Shown: positions 41,755 through 53,329 of the stretch, one piece after another | Layout: every line of letters begins with the position of its first letter | How positions within the stretch are numbered: position 1 is the first letter of the stretch | The notes under the pieces: generated by a model | What the model was told of the DNA's origin: nothing | The model's input: the letters and a program-made list of their open reading frames with translations, nothing else | The model's database searches: none | Assembly (NCBI GenBank): GCA_963920525.1 | Contig: OY986438.1 | Span: 77,014,060 to 77,078,059 of the forward strand | Direction of reading: 5' to 3' | Length of the DNA stretch: 64,000 bases | Source: Dichetophora obliterata | Lineage: Eukaryota; Arthropoda; Insecta; Diptera; Sciomyzidae | Position numbers and translations under genes: made by a program

Positions 41755-42343
41755 GTTTGTATCAATGTCAACTCAACAATATGGTAAGCTAACATATGTC
41801 TTTTAAGGTTAGTCACATGACTTCCAACAATTTTGCATTTACAAGTTTTACACGTGGATTCGTTTTTCATTGCCTCAAAAATAAAAAACTCTCGAATAAA
41901 AATATTTCGCTTTCTTCCCATTTTTCACTTCTTTTCCATTCACTCTTTCACTTTTTCACCCTTTCACTATGTATTGCTTTAATATGTACTGTTAATTAAA
42001 TAACAAAGTAGTTGCAATTATTTAAAAGATTTCATTAATAACGATAAACAAATGTTATCAATGTAATAAACAATAACCGAATGAATATTAACAAAGCTGT
42101 CAATAGTAACAATGAAGAAACAAAAGGAACATGATTAAAAGCAAAACAGAAAAATATACCGTTTTATGCACACTCGAAAAAGAAGCTTAGTACAAAAGTC
42201 TGTAAAACGTGTTCTAATTCAATTGGACTAATTTTATTGCTATTTTTACAGAAATCCGTATTTTAACTAAACTACTTTTGTTATCCTTATTTTACCAATA
42301 GTTTAATTAATAGTTTCTTCTAATTTTTACTAAATTTGATGTA

Positions 42344-42595
42344 GAAAAATCTTTCATAATGTACATGGAAGACCAAAAAAAAAAAAATCTTTTGTAATGG
42401 TTATAGAAGACCAAAAAAAATAAAAATCTTTTGTAATGGTTATAGAAGACCAAAAAAAATAAAAATCTTTTGTAATGGTTACGGAAGACCAAAAAAAATA
42501 AAAATCTTTTGTTATGGTTATGGAAGCCCAAAACAAAAAAAAAAAAAATATAATGGTTATCAAAGACCAAAAAAACATTGGTTATTTGTAACTAT
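42344..42595. repeat. Subterminal minisatellite of the hAT, right block
   Basis: About six units, each with tcttttgtaatggttatag plus aagaccaaaaaaaa, in inverted orientation to the left block. Confidence 0.85.
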
Positions 42596-44022
42596 TATTC
42601 AGAGAGCAGGTTTTAAAAATTCTTGATTAATTATTATTTCAGGATTTTTTCAAATATTGGTTATAACTCTTATGTCCCTGGTAAGAACTGCTTTTGAATA
42701 GACTCAATTCTTTCTCTATGGGAATCGAAAGATGGATTCCAAATTATGCATGCATATTCAAGTATTGGGCGCACTAATGCACGGTACAAGGATGTAGTGA
42801 CCCATATATTCTTGAATTCATTTGCACGTCTTTTTATAAAACCGAGCTGTTTGCTGGCCCTGGACACAATTTTATCATAGTGCAGATTAAAGCGCATCTT
42901 GCAATCTAAGACAACTCCAAGATCCACTATATGGTTGACCCTTTTTAGTTCGATACTATTGAGGTGGTAGGTATGTAATGTTACGTTGTTTTTACGAAAA
43001 AAGCTAATAACATTGCATTTATTGACATTAAGATGTAGTTTATTTTGAAAACACCATTGCTCAAGAGACAACAATTTTGATTGCAAAAAATGTACATCTA
43101 CATCTGATTGAATTGAATAGTACATTTTTAAATCATCTGCATACATAAGATGTGGGATATCGTTAAGAACTTCTGACAGATCGGATATGAATATGTTGAA
43201 AAGAAGAGGACCAAGATGACTACCTTGCGGAACTCCTGAGGAGACTGCAATTTTTTTCGATAGAACTCCCTGGAATATAACAAACTGGGATCTGCCGTTT
43301 AAATATGATTTTAGCCAACTTAGTATGGATCCTGCAAATCCAAATTTTTCTAACTTATATATAAGAATATTGTGATCAACTCGATCAAAAGCTTTACTGA
43401 AATCAGTATAAACAGCATCTATTTGGTGCCCTTTTTCCATTTTGACTAAAACATCTGATACCATAATCATGAGATTAGTAGTGGTAGATCGCCCTTTTCG
43501 GAACCCGTGTTGCTGCTCATTTAGACGTGGCTTAATGAAACTTGTTAGCTTTTCACAAATAAGTTTTTCAAAAAGTTTTGGAATGGCTGACAAGATTGCT
43601 ATGCCTCTATAATTTTCAACTGATCTTTTATCACCATTCTTGTAAATTGGCGTAAGATGGGATGATTTCCAATATGAAGGAAATGTCCCACAAACCAGTG
43701 ATTCGTTAAAGATTATGTGTAATGGCAATAGCAGTTGGTCTAAACATCGCACCAAAAAGCTTGTAGGTATTAAGTCTGGTCCTGGTCCCTTTAATATATC
43801 CAGTTCTTTTATTGCATTAGAAATCTCTTCCTGGGTTAAATATAAACTATCAACTATAATAGTTGAGCTAGGAGAAGTTTCAGATAAGGTGGTAGGAAGA
43901 CAAAAGACCTCCTTAAAGTGATCGGCATACAAGTTGCTTATTTCAAGAGAATTGGACGAAGTGACATTACCTTTAAACATAGACGATGGATAGCCGCTAG
44001 ATTTGCGCTTCATGTTAACAAA

Positions 44023-44183
44023 GGCCGCATTCTAGCCGAAAAAGTGCTCAAGAACTGTTCCACAACTTTCGGGCTGAATGGTATGCTCTCACAGAACATG
44101 TTCCTTGAGATGTCACAATTTATATAGCGAAAATATTTTATGCTACTTCGCTACTTGAGCACTTTTTCGGCTAGAATGCGGCC
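44023..44183. mobile_element. 161-bp MITE with perfect 30-bp inverted ends
   Basis: Ends are ggccgcattctagccgaaaa then agtgctcaag and its exact inverse. Flanks are aaa and aat, a possible 3-bp duplication with one change. It interrupts ORF2 of the LINE between endonuclease and reverse transcriptase; without it the frame reads FFDFVNMKRKSSGYPSSM. Confidence 0.9.
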
Positions 44184-45342
44184 AATGTCAAAGAATTTTC
44201 TCGGCTCTTGGACAATTTTTTCTCCGATGATGTTCGTGTACAACTTGTACGCTTCTTCTGACTTGATAGAGAACTCTCTTGATAGCTCGTCATATCTAAG
44301 CTTCAGTTCATCGCTTATATTATCAGTGTTTTTGAGAAGTTTGTAGATTTTATTTCTTTGATTCCTCAAAAATCTGAGATTGTTGTCTAGCCATGGTTCT
44401 ATGAGCTTATTCTTTTTCTTTATTATTGGCACATAACTTTCGATAGCGGTAAAAATGTGCTGATAAAATATAGAGACAGCACTGTCTAAATCTAAATTGA
44501 ATAGAATATGATTCCAATTTAGAGAACTAAGATAACATTTTATTCTTTCATAATCGGCGTTGAGGTAATCGTACGCAATGGTGTTATTATAAGACTGGGT
44601 AAAGTTGATGTCATTAGCAGAGAAAACAACTTTTAAGGCTGTATGATGAACAGTGTTGGTTAGAAAATTTTCTGCTCCCATGCATGGACTAACCTTCACT
44701 TCTTCATACGAGTTAGTAAAAATTAGGTCCAACCATCTGCCATTCTGATTTTGTACAGAAGAGACTTGCTGCAAGTCACTGCCATAAAAGGTGCTAAGTA
44801 AGTTGAAGTCTATGGCATTAGAAAGATTTACAGGAAGAAGAAAGTTGTCGTTTTCGTCGGTGACAAAAGATATATTTGGGCGATTGAAGTCACCAAGAAT
44901 AACAACTTTATCTTCCTCTTTTAGGGAGGAGGTAAAGGTGGTCAGTGTTTCACATAGCTCGTTGTATGTTGTTTCACTTGAGCCGGGAGGAATGTAAACG
45001 ACACCTATGTACACATTGAGACTTTTACCTGAACAAACTCTAATAATTCGGTGATCGAACAGTTTATGGTTAGGTGTGTCTATTAGCTCACTTGAAGGGG
45101 AATTGTGAGATGCTACAAGGACACCACCTCCTCGAGAAAGAATTGTTAAGGAGTAGTCCCGATCCTTTCTGAAGACAGTCCAATTGCTATCAAGAATTTC
45201 CTCATTATTGAAGGTTTCGTTTAGCCATGTCTCAGTGAATACTAGGACATTGAAGTGGCATGATTTAGCGTCAACATAAAGTTTGTTTAATTTGCTTCTC
45301 ATGCCGCCACAGTTATGGAAGAATATATTTAAGAAAGAAGAG

Positions 45343-47700
45343 TTAGGAACGATAATATTGCTGTTGCTCTTTACGAGATTTTTGAAGAAGAGAAACATGT
45401 TTTGCTCTGACATGAGCGCCATAGGTTTCCAGATCCACCTTGACTTGATCAACCGTTACACCGAGGTGCTCGTGAAAGCGGACAAATAAATTACGCAAGT
45501 CTTCAACACCGGTAGGAAGACCTTCTTGCTGAATTAATACTCTAAGATTAGTTTTGGTCTTGCCTTCAATGCATGTTGAATCAGGGGCTTTATACATATA
45601 AGCGAGATACAGGCGAACATTGTTATAAACGGTGTTCTCCCTGAGGCGAGAAAGAGCATATCTGCTCTCAGTGCCTTCGCAGGAGTTTAGTGTCAATTTC
45701 ACTTTTGGAGGAAGTAGGGGGTCTAAAAATGACGCAGGACTACCAGGTTGATTGCAAAGCTCATTTGAAACTGAAGATGGTTTTGGTAAACCACTTCCGG
45801 TTGGTGGTGAAGGATTAAGAGTATGAGAATCGATAAAATTTGGATATTTCTCACAATTGGTTTCATTATTGTGAAGATTAAATGAAACCCGTTTACGTGT
45901 TTGATGAGTTGGCGGTTTAGATGCTAGATTGCTTCCAGTAATCATCTTATTATAAGATGAAGCCGTATTCTGGTTAATTATGGGAGAAAATATGGGGAAA
46001 ATGCTAGTTTTCAGATTCCAATTAGAATCTGAATTATGGTGGGACTTAGGTTGCACAAACTTGTTTGATGAATAAGGTTTGGATTCAAGAACAGGTAGGT
46101 TTACATTTCTTTTATATAGAGGATTCTTAGAATTAAGATTAGAATTAGAATAAGAGTTTAACTTAGATTTAGAGTTAGGACGGGAATTTATATACGGAAA
46201 AGAGTTAGAGCAAGAACTATAATTACTTTTAGATAATGGATTCTTCTTAATGTTAGGATTCCTTTCAGAAGATTCGATTCTTGAACTGGCAGAACTTTGT
46301 AAAGATCTTGATGTCTTAGACTTTTTCCCAGGCTTATTCGTCCATTCGGTTATTAACCATTCGCCGTGTCTCTCACCGCTGTTGTTCAAGAACATCCACG
46401 CATATTGACTTGGGATGTTTAGTTTGAAACTGCAGAATTTTTTTGCTTTATTGGATATCTTTGAACAATTTGTAATAGATATGCCAAATTTATTACGAAA
46501 GTAAGTGCTCATCCAGGATATAGTTGTTTTAACTGATGGGCCCTTAATGAACAGAGTGGTCTTGTCAATTTCATTAGAATCATGGAGTTTCTTTATTCTA
46601 TTCTGCCATTGAGTTGAAGTCCATGACGTTCCAAACTTATGGATTAAGTTGGTACGAGGGGCTGCAATTGGTGGTGAGTCACAAGGTGAAGTGGCAGAGA
46701 TAGATCCAGGTTGTGAGTTATTGGTATTTGTGTTTTGTTTTGGAGAAATTGTTGATGAACGAATAGAATGAGCTATTGTGGGTACTGTTGATGGTGGAGA
46801 TCCGATTTGGGGTGGATTCATTGTAACATTTTGAGGAGTAGCAATCGGTGTTATATGTTCCGTAGTGTCATAGGCAGTTAAAGAATTCAGATTAGCTGGT
46901 AAAGAGGTGACCTGTGGCAAACGAATAGATGCTTCCATTATTTCCTCGAAAATAGAGGAAGAGTTATGATGAGAGGCTTGTGGATAACTTATTTCAGCTC
47001 TATTGGGTGCAGATCTTATTTCATCCACTACATCTGCAAGCGTCACTCGAAACACTTCAAGATCATCACTGATATCACTTATTTTTTGATGTAATATTTC
47101 CAGCATTGGATCTGATTGCGGAGGTGATGGTTGGGGTTTGCCTGACTGAAGTGCGATATCCACATCATAGCGCAAAGATGTTAGCATGCTCAGTATATTT
47201 TTGGCTGTATTATCGTTTTTTAAAACGTCGAGGCCTTTTTTTACTTCTATATTAAGCTCGCTTATGGCCGTTTTACAAATAAAATTTTTTTCGCTATCTT
47301 TGACTAAATCAGTTAGAATTCTCAAGTTTTTAGAAACATTTGAGATATCCGAGTTATTTGCTTTGCAGATGGACTCTACCCTTGCAAGATCATCGGATAC
47401 GTGAGTCATTATTTCGAAATTTGGTATTTTACTGATGACTTGCTTATTAGCCGAATGCATCACGTTCAAGGAGTCGCTAAGACATTTTATGGCGAGCATA
47501 ACATGGGATAGTGATAGATCCATGCACTCATCACAGAAGAATTTAAAATGTGATATGTATTCTTGAAAGTAGTTTAAACTTATTTTAGTCATTCCCACAC
47601 AAGTGCCGTGGTAAGATTTTCCACAAAGACCATTGCAACTTAGCTTAATTGCACCTTTGTCCTCAATAGAGCAGTTAATTTTGGCACAAGCAGGTTCCAT
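45343..47700 (-). CDS. LINE ORF1 with N-terminal PHD-like zinc finger
   Basis: The intact 785-residue frame starts at the ATG at 47700. Residues 5-59 form a PHD-like C4HC3 finger (Cys5, 10, 22, 26, His31, Cys34, 56, 59). A helical region (about 60-210), a long Ser/Asn/Pro-rich linker and a C-terminal block (RLRENTVYNNVRLYLAYMYK, FHEHLGVTVDQVKVDLETYG) follow. PHD fingers in ORF1 are known from CR1-like non-LTR elements. The protein would bind the element's RNA and form its particle; this role is inferred from the family. The 3' end overlaps ORF2 in another frame. Confidence 0.85.
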   Translation of the reverse strand: MEPACAKINCSIEDKGAIKLSCNGLCGKSYHGTCVGMTKISLNYFQEYISHFKFFCDECMDLSLSHVMLAIKCLSDSLNVMHSANKQVISKIPNFEIMTHVSDDLARVESICKANNSDISNVSKNLRILTDLVKDSEKNFICKTAISELNIEVKKGLDVLKNDNTAKNILSMLTSLRYDVDIALQSGKPQPSPPQSDPMLEILHQKISDISDDLEVFRVTLADVVDEIRSAPNRAEISYPQASHHNSSSIFEEIMEASIRLPQVTSLPANLNSLTAYDTTEHITPIATPQNVTMNPPQIGSPPSTVPTIAHSIRSSTISPKQNTNTNNSQPGSISATSPCDSPPIAAPRTNLIHKFGTSWTSTQWQNRIKKLHDSNEIDKTTLFIKGPSVKTTISWMSTYFRNKFGISITNCSKISNKAKKFCSFKLNIPSQYAWMFLNNSGERHGEWLITEWTNKPGKKSKTSRSLQSSASSRIESSERNPNIKKNPLSKSNYSSCSNSFPYINSRPNSKSKLNSYSNSNLNSKNPLYKRNVNLPVLESKPYSSNKFVQPKSHHNSDSNWNLKTSIFPIFSPIINQNTASSYNKMITGSNLASKPPTHQTRKRVSFNLHNNETNCEKYPNFIDSHTLNPSPPTGSGLPKPSSVSNELCNQPGSPASFLDPLLPPKVKLTLNSCEGTESRYALSRLRENTVYNNVRLYLAYMYKAPDSTCIEGKTKTNLRVLIQQEGLPTGVEDLRNLFVRFHEHLGVTVDQVKVDLETYGAHVRAKHVSLLQKSRKEQQQYYRS

Positions 47701-47960
47701 TGTTTATTGCTTACTTTATTTGGTTGTTTATAAAAAGTTTTTTTTTTACTTTTGATATTTGCACTTATTTCAGGTGCACTTAAAAGTTGGAGTGGGCTGT
47801 TTCTCTTATTGTTATTGTTTTTGCTTAATTGCAATATTCACACTTTTTCTTATTGTTAACGTTGTTGCTTTATTGCGATATTCACACTTTTTCGCGGCAC
47901 ACTTATACGCAACTGCACATATATATATAGGTCAGAGAACAAATTGAATAGCACAATGAA

Positions 47961-48799
47961 CTATTGATCCAGTGAAATGTGTGTGTGTTTTTTTTTTTTA
48001 CTTTATTTAATTTTTTACAAAGGTCTTTTGGATAATTTTTATTGTTTTTTTTTATTTAATTTTAGGTGATTAAAATTGCAAGCCGAAAGAAACAAGCACA
48101 AATTCTTGAAAGTTAAATGTAAGAGCAGGTTAAAAACGACTGAACTGTTTGCGGTTACAATTGCAATTCATTCAGTTTTTACAATTTCTTTGTAATTCCA
48201 AGGGTCCGATGAGAAAAGGTGTGTCGCCAATTGAAAATGGTTGGGAACCACTGCTCTAGAAGACAAAAATTGATGACTAACTGCTTTCTATAAAATAATT
48301 CTTAAGTTTGCAAAATATCACGATTTGAACAGAAAAATCGAAAATATGCGCATGTAATACGCACTTAAAACTCTAAAATATGCGTTAAAAAAAGATAAAA
48401 TATGCAAATAAAAATATTTTTCTTATATTTTATTATCGGTTAAAAAATACATATTGCATTTAATTGCATTTAACATTTTACTTCATATGATCTCTCTCTT
48501 TTCATTTCAAAATAAATAGGCAGTACGATTAAATTGTCGTGAAAAAATGTTGCTCAGAAACATGTTGCGATAATTTCACGCAGCGGAACAGAGCACTGCT
48601 CTGACGAAAATGTTGTGAAAATTTCCACTCTTTAAAAATTTGGATTTTGTCACTTCTAACAAAATATTTTAAAATACATAAAAAAATATACACAAAAAAT
48701 GAATGCAATCATTGTTTCAAATCTTTGATTGGGATTTTAAATTTTAAATCACAATCAATGATTTCAAAAAATGAATGCAATCACTTTTTCAAATCATTG
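47961..48799. other. Intronic stretch, no gene recognised
   Basis: A direct pair with aaaatgaatgcaatca...tttcaaatc.ttgattggga occurs at 48697-48733 and 48768-48807. Otherwise I see AT-rich sequence without domains. Confidence 0.45.
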
Positions 48800-49960
48800 A
48801 TTGGGAAACCGAAATATGGCATTTTCATTGATTTGTGGGTGATAAAAGGAGGTGTGGCAAATTATTTCTTCCTAAACACTCTCGTACTCAAAAAAAATCG
48901 ACTGCCAAAATTCCAGATTCAGTTAGTTTAAACCTGGCGCACTTTGATTCACTCCACGCTTATCCCCTGAAAAAGTGCGTACACATAGTGTGACCACGCC
49001 CATTTTTAGCACACCTGGCGAAAGTAATCACACAAACTAAATTATTAAATTTTAGTCTTATACAACAAAAACTGTCTGATATATTCCATTTTCATTGATT
49101 TGTAGGCTGTAAAAAGGGCGTGGAAACCCATTTTGAGTACAGTTGCCGACATTAGCTGTACAAACTAAATTACTAAATTTAAGTCTTATACGAATTAAAC
49201 CGTCTTAAATGTAGAATTTTTGCATATAGTGGCCGTGAAAAGTAGGCGTGACAAATCTTACATAGCCTAGCACGATTCAGTTAAAATCAAAAATAGTTTT
49301 GTACCATTATTGTCTAAATCGGTTCTGTGGCTCTCGTGTGATTGCGAAACATCCGTGCGTGTCAGAAAGGCTTTTATATAATAGTATAGATGCACAACTC
49401 CGAAATTGTAATATTTTCTGAAAAGTGGGCAAAGCTATATTTCGGCCACTCCCATTTTTTGCTGAGTTGCCGAGAGAAACCATACGAACTTAATTACAAA
49501 ACTTTAGTTCAATACAGCAAAATTCGTCTAAAATATAGCATTTCAATTTATTTGTGGGCGGTAATAGGGGGTGTGGCATTTTTCGTTTGTTATTATTACA
49601 GATATAGACCTTGATAACAGAATTTTGTAAATTTAGTCCCCTAAAGTACAAACGATTTTGTGTGTAAAGAAGGGGCGGTAAAAGTAGGCGTGGCAACATT
49701 TACATATATAGTGACCACTACTATGTCTCATAGCACATATACACCAAGTTTCATTATAAAAACATACACAACTCAGGAATTATAATGATTTCTGAAAAGT
49801 TATCTCGTAGTTTTAGTTCGACCACGCCTATTTTTTGTTGAGTTGCCGAGAGTAACCATACAAACTAAACTACAAAATGTTAGTCCAATACAACCGATTT
49901 TGTCTGAAATATTGCGTTTTTATTAATTTTTGGGCGGTGTGGAAATTTTTATTTATTTAT
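48800..49960. repeat. Diverged tandem/dispersed repeat array
   Basis: Two alternating words recur: cattttcattgatttgtggg followed by aa.aggggtgtggc (48820, 49090, 49540 and, more diverged, 49215, 49660, 49915), and gttgccgagag.aaccata.. plus aaactaaa.tac.aaa (49025, 49143, 49463, 49843). It looks like four or more decayed units of about 330 bp. No coding frame survives across units. Confidence 0.6.
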
Positions 49961-50179
49961 TATTTGATATAAGGGCCTTGGCAACAAATGTTGTAAATTT
50001 TATGCCCTTAGGTGTTACCGTTCCTAAGATCTTAACGGACACCACCAACCCGCACGAACGATTTGTATGGGAGTGTATGGGAAAATATTTAAAATGCCAT
50101 ATCTCCGGAAATCGGTTAAAATCGGTCGACCCGTTTTTGCAGTAAGCGGTACATCTCACCATGTACACTTCTTTTTATA

Positions 50180-50680
50180 TATAAGAAGATATTTCGACAC
50201 AATTATAGCCGCAATTTTAAAGCTCTCGTATCGAAATTTTGTGTATGTGCTTATATTCAAAACGATGATCAAGTTCGAAACTGAGCTAATCGGATGAAAA
50301 CCACGACTACCTCCCATGCAAAGTTACTTAATCAAAACAATAAAATCTCTAAAAATGGCACAAAAATGAATGTAGTGACTTGGAATTTTGCACATAAGCT
50401 ATGAAGAAAAATATTCACCATATATTTTAAATTTGTAGAAATCGGATAAAAACCACGCCTACCTCCCATACAAAGTGACTTTAGCAAAATAGTAAAATCT
50501 CTTTGAATGTCACAAAAACTAATGGAATGTCTTGAAGTTTTGCACATAAACTTTGATCTCAAATATTCACCATGTATTTGAAATTCGTCAAAATATAATA
50601 ACCACGCCTTCCTCCCACACAAAATAGTTATATCAAAACGGTTGAGTGTCTAAAAATTCGACAAAAATTAATTTAAAGAA
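50180..50680. repeat. Tandem repeat array A, about 145-150-bp units
   Basis: Three units each have cc(a)cgcctacctcccatac, aaagtgact, aaaatctct, cacaaaaa.taatg and ttttgcacataa. A leader (aaagctctcgtatcgaaatt, caagttcgaaactgagc) precedes them. The same leader and units occur at 53330-53870. Confidence 0.7.
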
Positions 50681-50689
50681 TTAAAATTA

Positions 50690-52590
50690 CGCACCTCTTA
50701 ACAATGGAATTTCTGAAAGATTTTCTGTTTTTTATATTAATTCACTAATATCCGGAAAACCAATTAGCGTAGACAAAAACTAACATCAATTTCGAGTTAA
50801 ACTACTCATTTAACATGGAGAATGACCTAAAATAAGTTCTAGAGTTAAAAAACATTTACATTCTGTTTTTTAAGTTAACATAAAAACAATTTATGTAAAA
50901 ATTTAAAAAACGAGTTGGAGGGACCTCTAAACATTAATATTTTTCAAAAATTTTTTTTAATCTATTTTCAAACATTAACGAAGCTATTTCTCAAATAGTT
51001 TCCTTAAAAAGTAAACCTTATTTTTTTCTAGTCACTCTAATATACATATTATACGCCCTTTTTTCAGAAATCATAATTCTTGAGTTGCACATTATTTTAT
51101 TGTTAAACTTGGTATGTAGGTGCTATGGGTCTAAGGAGCGAGCACTATATAAATAAATATTCCACACCTACTTTTAACGCCAAACAATATAAATAAAAAT
51201 GAAATGATGTTCGTTGCCCTCCGATGCACTTATGAACGCTTAACTGATTTGGCTGTAATATTTGAAGAGAAAACTTCTTTAAGTGCGCTAAAAACCAACT
51301 GGTATATCATAGATTTTAGTTTTCATTTCGGTCGGCACTGCATTATGTTTTAGGATTTGTTTATGACTTGCGGCGGGAGGATCAAATTTTACAAGCTCAA
51401 TTTGTTTAAATCGTAACCAAATTAAATGCTGAGCGCGATAGTTTGAATGTTGGCCATGATACAATAACTACAAGGTAAAAGGTACTCTTCTTATTGCAAA
51501 CACCGAATGACAAAAATAAAATAAAACAAAATAGATAGCGAGCAATAACAGCTGATGCAGAATGGAGATGGCAAATATATTTTGGGTCGCACACAATGGC
51601 CGCATTCAGCGGAGTCAACACTTTGCGACTGTTGTGTTAAAATTAGCTGAATGCTACAATTATAGGAGCTCTAACTCTGACATCGTCAGAGGACCGGGCA
51701 GTAGCAGAAAATGGGAGCTAATCTTCTCAAATTTATTGGTAAAAAAATTTAGTTGCATTCATTGTTTATTCATGAATGATTCTGATTACAGGGCATACAG
51801 AGTACGTGAAATTAGTTGTGAAATTGTATTAGCCTAAAGTATTTTTCAATTTAATGTTTTTTAACTTTACTAAACGTTCTTCAATAAAAGACAAATCGCG
51901 ATTGATATGGTTGAATTTCGACCACAGACGATACTAGTATAGATAAATGTGCAAAATATCAAGACGATAGACCACTCTTATGAATTGTTACTGCTGATTT
52001 GGATTCTTGATTCATAGTGCAATATAAATACGCCATCTTATTTAAAATCCTTGATTTATGTAAGATTTTGCTGTTGTCAAAAACAATTACTTTCGTAGGT
52101 ACAATGGAACATTAAAACCGACAGTCAAATAAAAAGAACTAAATTTAAAACAAAAGCTTTGGATCAGATTACATTAACCTTTTAGCCGCTGAAATCAAAA
52201 TACGAGGTATTTATTTGTGAAAATGTTTTACCAGAAACTGAAAAAATTAAATACCATCTCTAGACAAACAGCTTAAAATAAGATATATTAACTAAATATG
52301 TTCTTTTGTTTTTGTGAATGTGCTAATGGGTTAAATTTATTCTTATATTTTAAATATTTGAGTTATGAAATATGTGACTGAATTTCAATGACTAATGCTT
52401 CATGTTAAACATGTATAGGATCATTATTGTATCTTTTAGCATTAGGATTAAATTTTTTTTAAATAAATAAATAAATTTTCGATGGCTGACTGACAGAACT
52501 GGTTCTCATGAAAGCGCTTTGAATTCAACCGAATCGAAAAGAGATTTAATAAATACAACAACTAAATATTCCACTTAGATAGAAATTTGT
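50690..52590. other. Intronic stretch, no gene recognised
   Basis: The part at 51540-51720 is less AT-rich and has an open frame (51562-51837, starting MEMANIFWVAHNGRIQRSQH), but both strands are open and no domain is visible. I do not call a gene. Confidence 0.45.
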
Positions 52591-52605
52591 TTTGAAATAC
52601 TTACC

Positions 52606-52995
52606 ACCTCCAGTGAAGCCACCAGCTGATGATATTAATCGTAGTCCTGAGGTTTCTACACTTGGTAGAGCTGTTTTCTTTTTTGCTGTATCGAGATTGT
52701 CGCTTCTGTTTTTGGTTCTTTTGCGGATTCGGGTAACCCAATTGCAATTTCATCCGAAGGCTTTGCATTATTCTCTTCTATATTTGACATTTTTTGTGGT
52801 GCATCGATTATGTTCAAACTCTATTATTTGAGGGGAGAATTCCATTATTTTCAAACTATTAGTTATCACAGCATTATATTCAGGTTCGAGCTCATCACAA
52901 CGATAATCTGGATCTTCGATGGTGTCATCAGAGTCTTCGAAATCATCATTAGTTTCAATTGAATTCATTATATCTTCAATTTGTTCATCACTCAT
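52606..52995 (-). pseudogene. Acidic N-terminal fragment, possibly of a piggyBac-like transposase
   Basis: The minus-strand frame starts MSDEQIEDIMNSIETNDDFE and continues DSDDTIEDPDYRCDELEPEY to 52768, an acidic opening like that of piggyBac transposases. In two other frames it goes on as MSNIEENNAKPSDEIAIGLP and ALPSVETSGLRLISSAGGFT, ending at a good splice donor ggaggtg|gtaagt (52606). Two frameshifts would be needed to join these. No catalytic region is found nearby. The family assignment is weak. Confidence 0.35.
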
Positions 52996-53329
52996 TACAG
53001 AAAGCTGGATTTTTTCTGCTTATTTCTTGAGCTTTGTTGTGACATTTTCTTAAACCAACAACAAGTGCACAAACTACAAGTATTTATAGATATTTCTTTG
53101 ACTATTTTAACATGCTTTCGTTTGAGTCGGGGAAAAAACTTAATAGAAGACCAACATATAAAATTACTTCGGTGGACATTTTTTTCACCTAATCCACTAA
53201 GACCGTCGACAGACAGTCTTCACTAAAAACTAGAACAATAATTTTCCACAAATCAAACTAACAAAAAATTATCAAAATACAACATCAAAAAAATTCCCGT
53301 GTAAAATGCGGTAGGGTATATAAACTTTG

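Larger units (their letters stand above)
40949..42680. mobile_element. hAT transposon, internally deleted, 1.73 kb
   Basis: The ends are CAGGGACCCGATTTAACTC and the inverse GAGTTATAAC...GTCCCTG, of hAT type, and the flanks carry a perfect 8-bp duplication gtaagaac (40941-40948, 42681-42688). Only the C-terminal transposase fragment remains. Inside each end lies a block of about six 39-bp tandem units in opposite orientations (41070-41299, 42344-42595). Confidence 0.9.
40564..45422 (-). pseudogene. LINE ORF2: endonuclease and reverse transcriptase, split by two insertions
   Basis: The ATG at 45422 overlaps the end of ORF1 by 80 nt. The endonuclease part (to 44184) shows FHNCGGMRSKLNKLY, VFTETWLNETF, VVILGDFNRPN and GRWLDLIFTNS. 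A 161-bp MITE (44023-44183) then ends the frame. The reverse transcriptase (44013-42681) shows LTPIYKNGDKRSVENYRGI, YTDFSKAFDRVDH, SGVPQGSHLGPLLFNIF and the catalytic YADD (about 43135). The hAT element interrupts it after IQKQFL. The C-terminus continues at 40940-40564 (LYALRDMYNPHDYCSLPSYE, ending KSLSNQN). Taking out each insert with one target duplication restores a continuous frame, so no other lesion was seen. Confidence 0.9.
40165..47960 (-). mobile_element. CR1/Jockey-type LINE, antisense, carrying a hAT and a MITE
   Basis: The element reads from right to left: 5' region (about 47960-47701), ORF1 (47700-45343), ORF2 (45422-40564 with two insertions) and a 3' end with aataaata units (40165-40180). 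Without the inserts it is about 5.9 kb. ORF1 and all parts of ORF2 are open, so it was intact when the two DNA elements landed. The 5' end is estimated; direct repeats of atattcacactttttc (47835-47895) probably belong to its leader. Confidence 0.85.

Noticed and set aside
48800..50700. CRISPR-like array
   Set aside because: Repeats are long, diverged and without uniform spacers; this is a eukaryotic tandem repeat.
51406..51837. Open frames on both strands in a less AT-rich stretch
   Set aside because: The overlapping frames on opposite strands show no family motif and no splice or promoter context.
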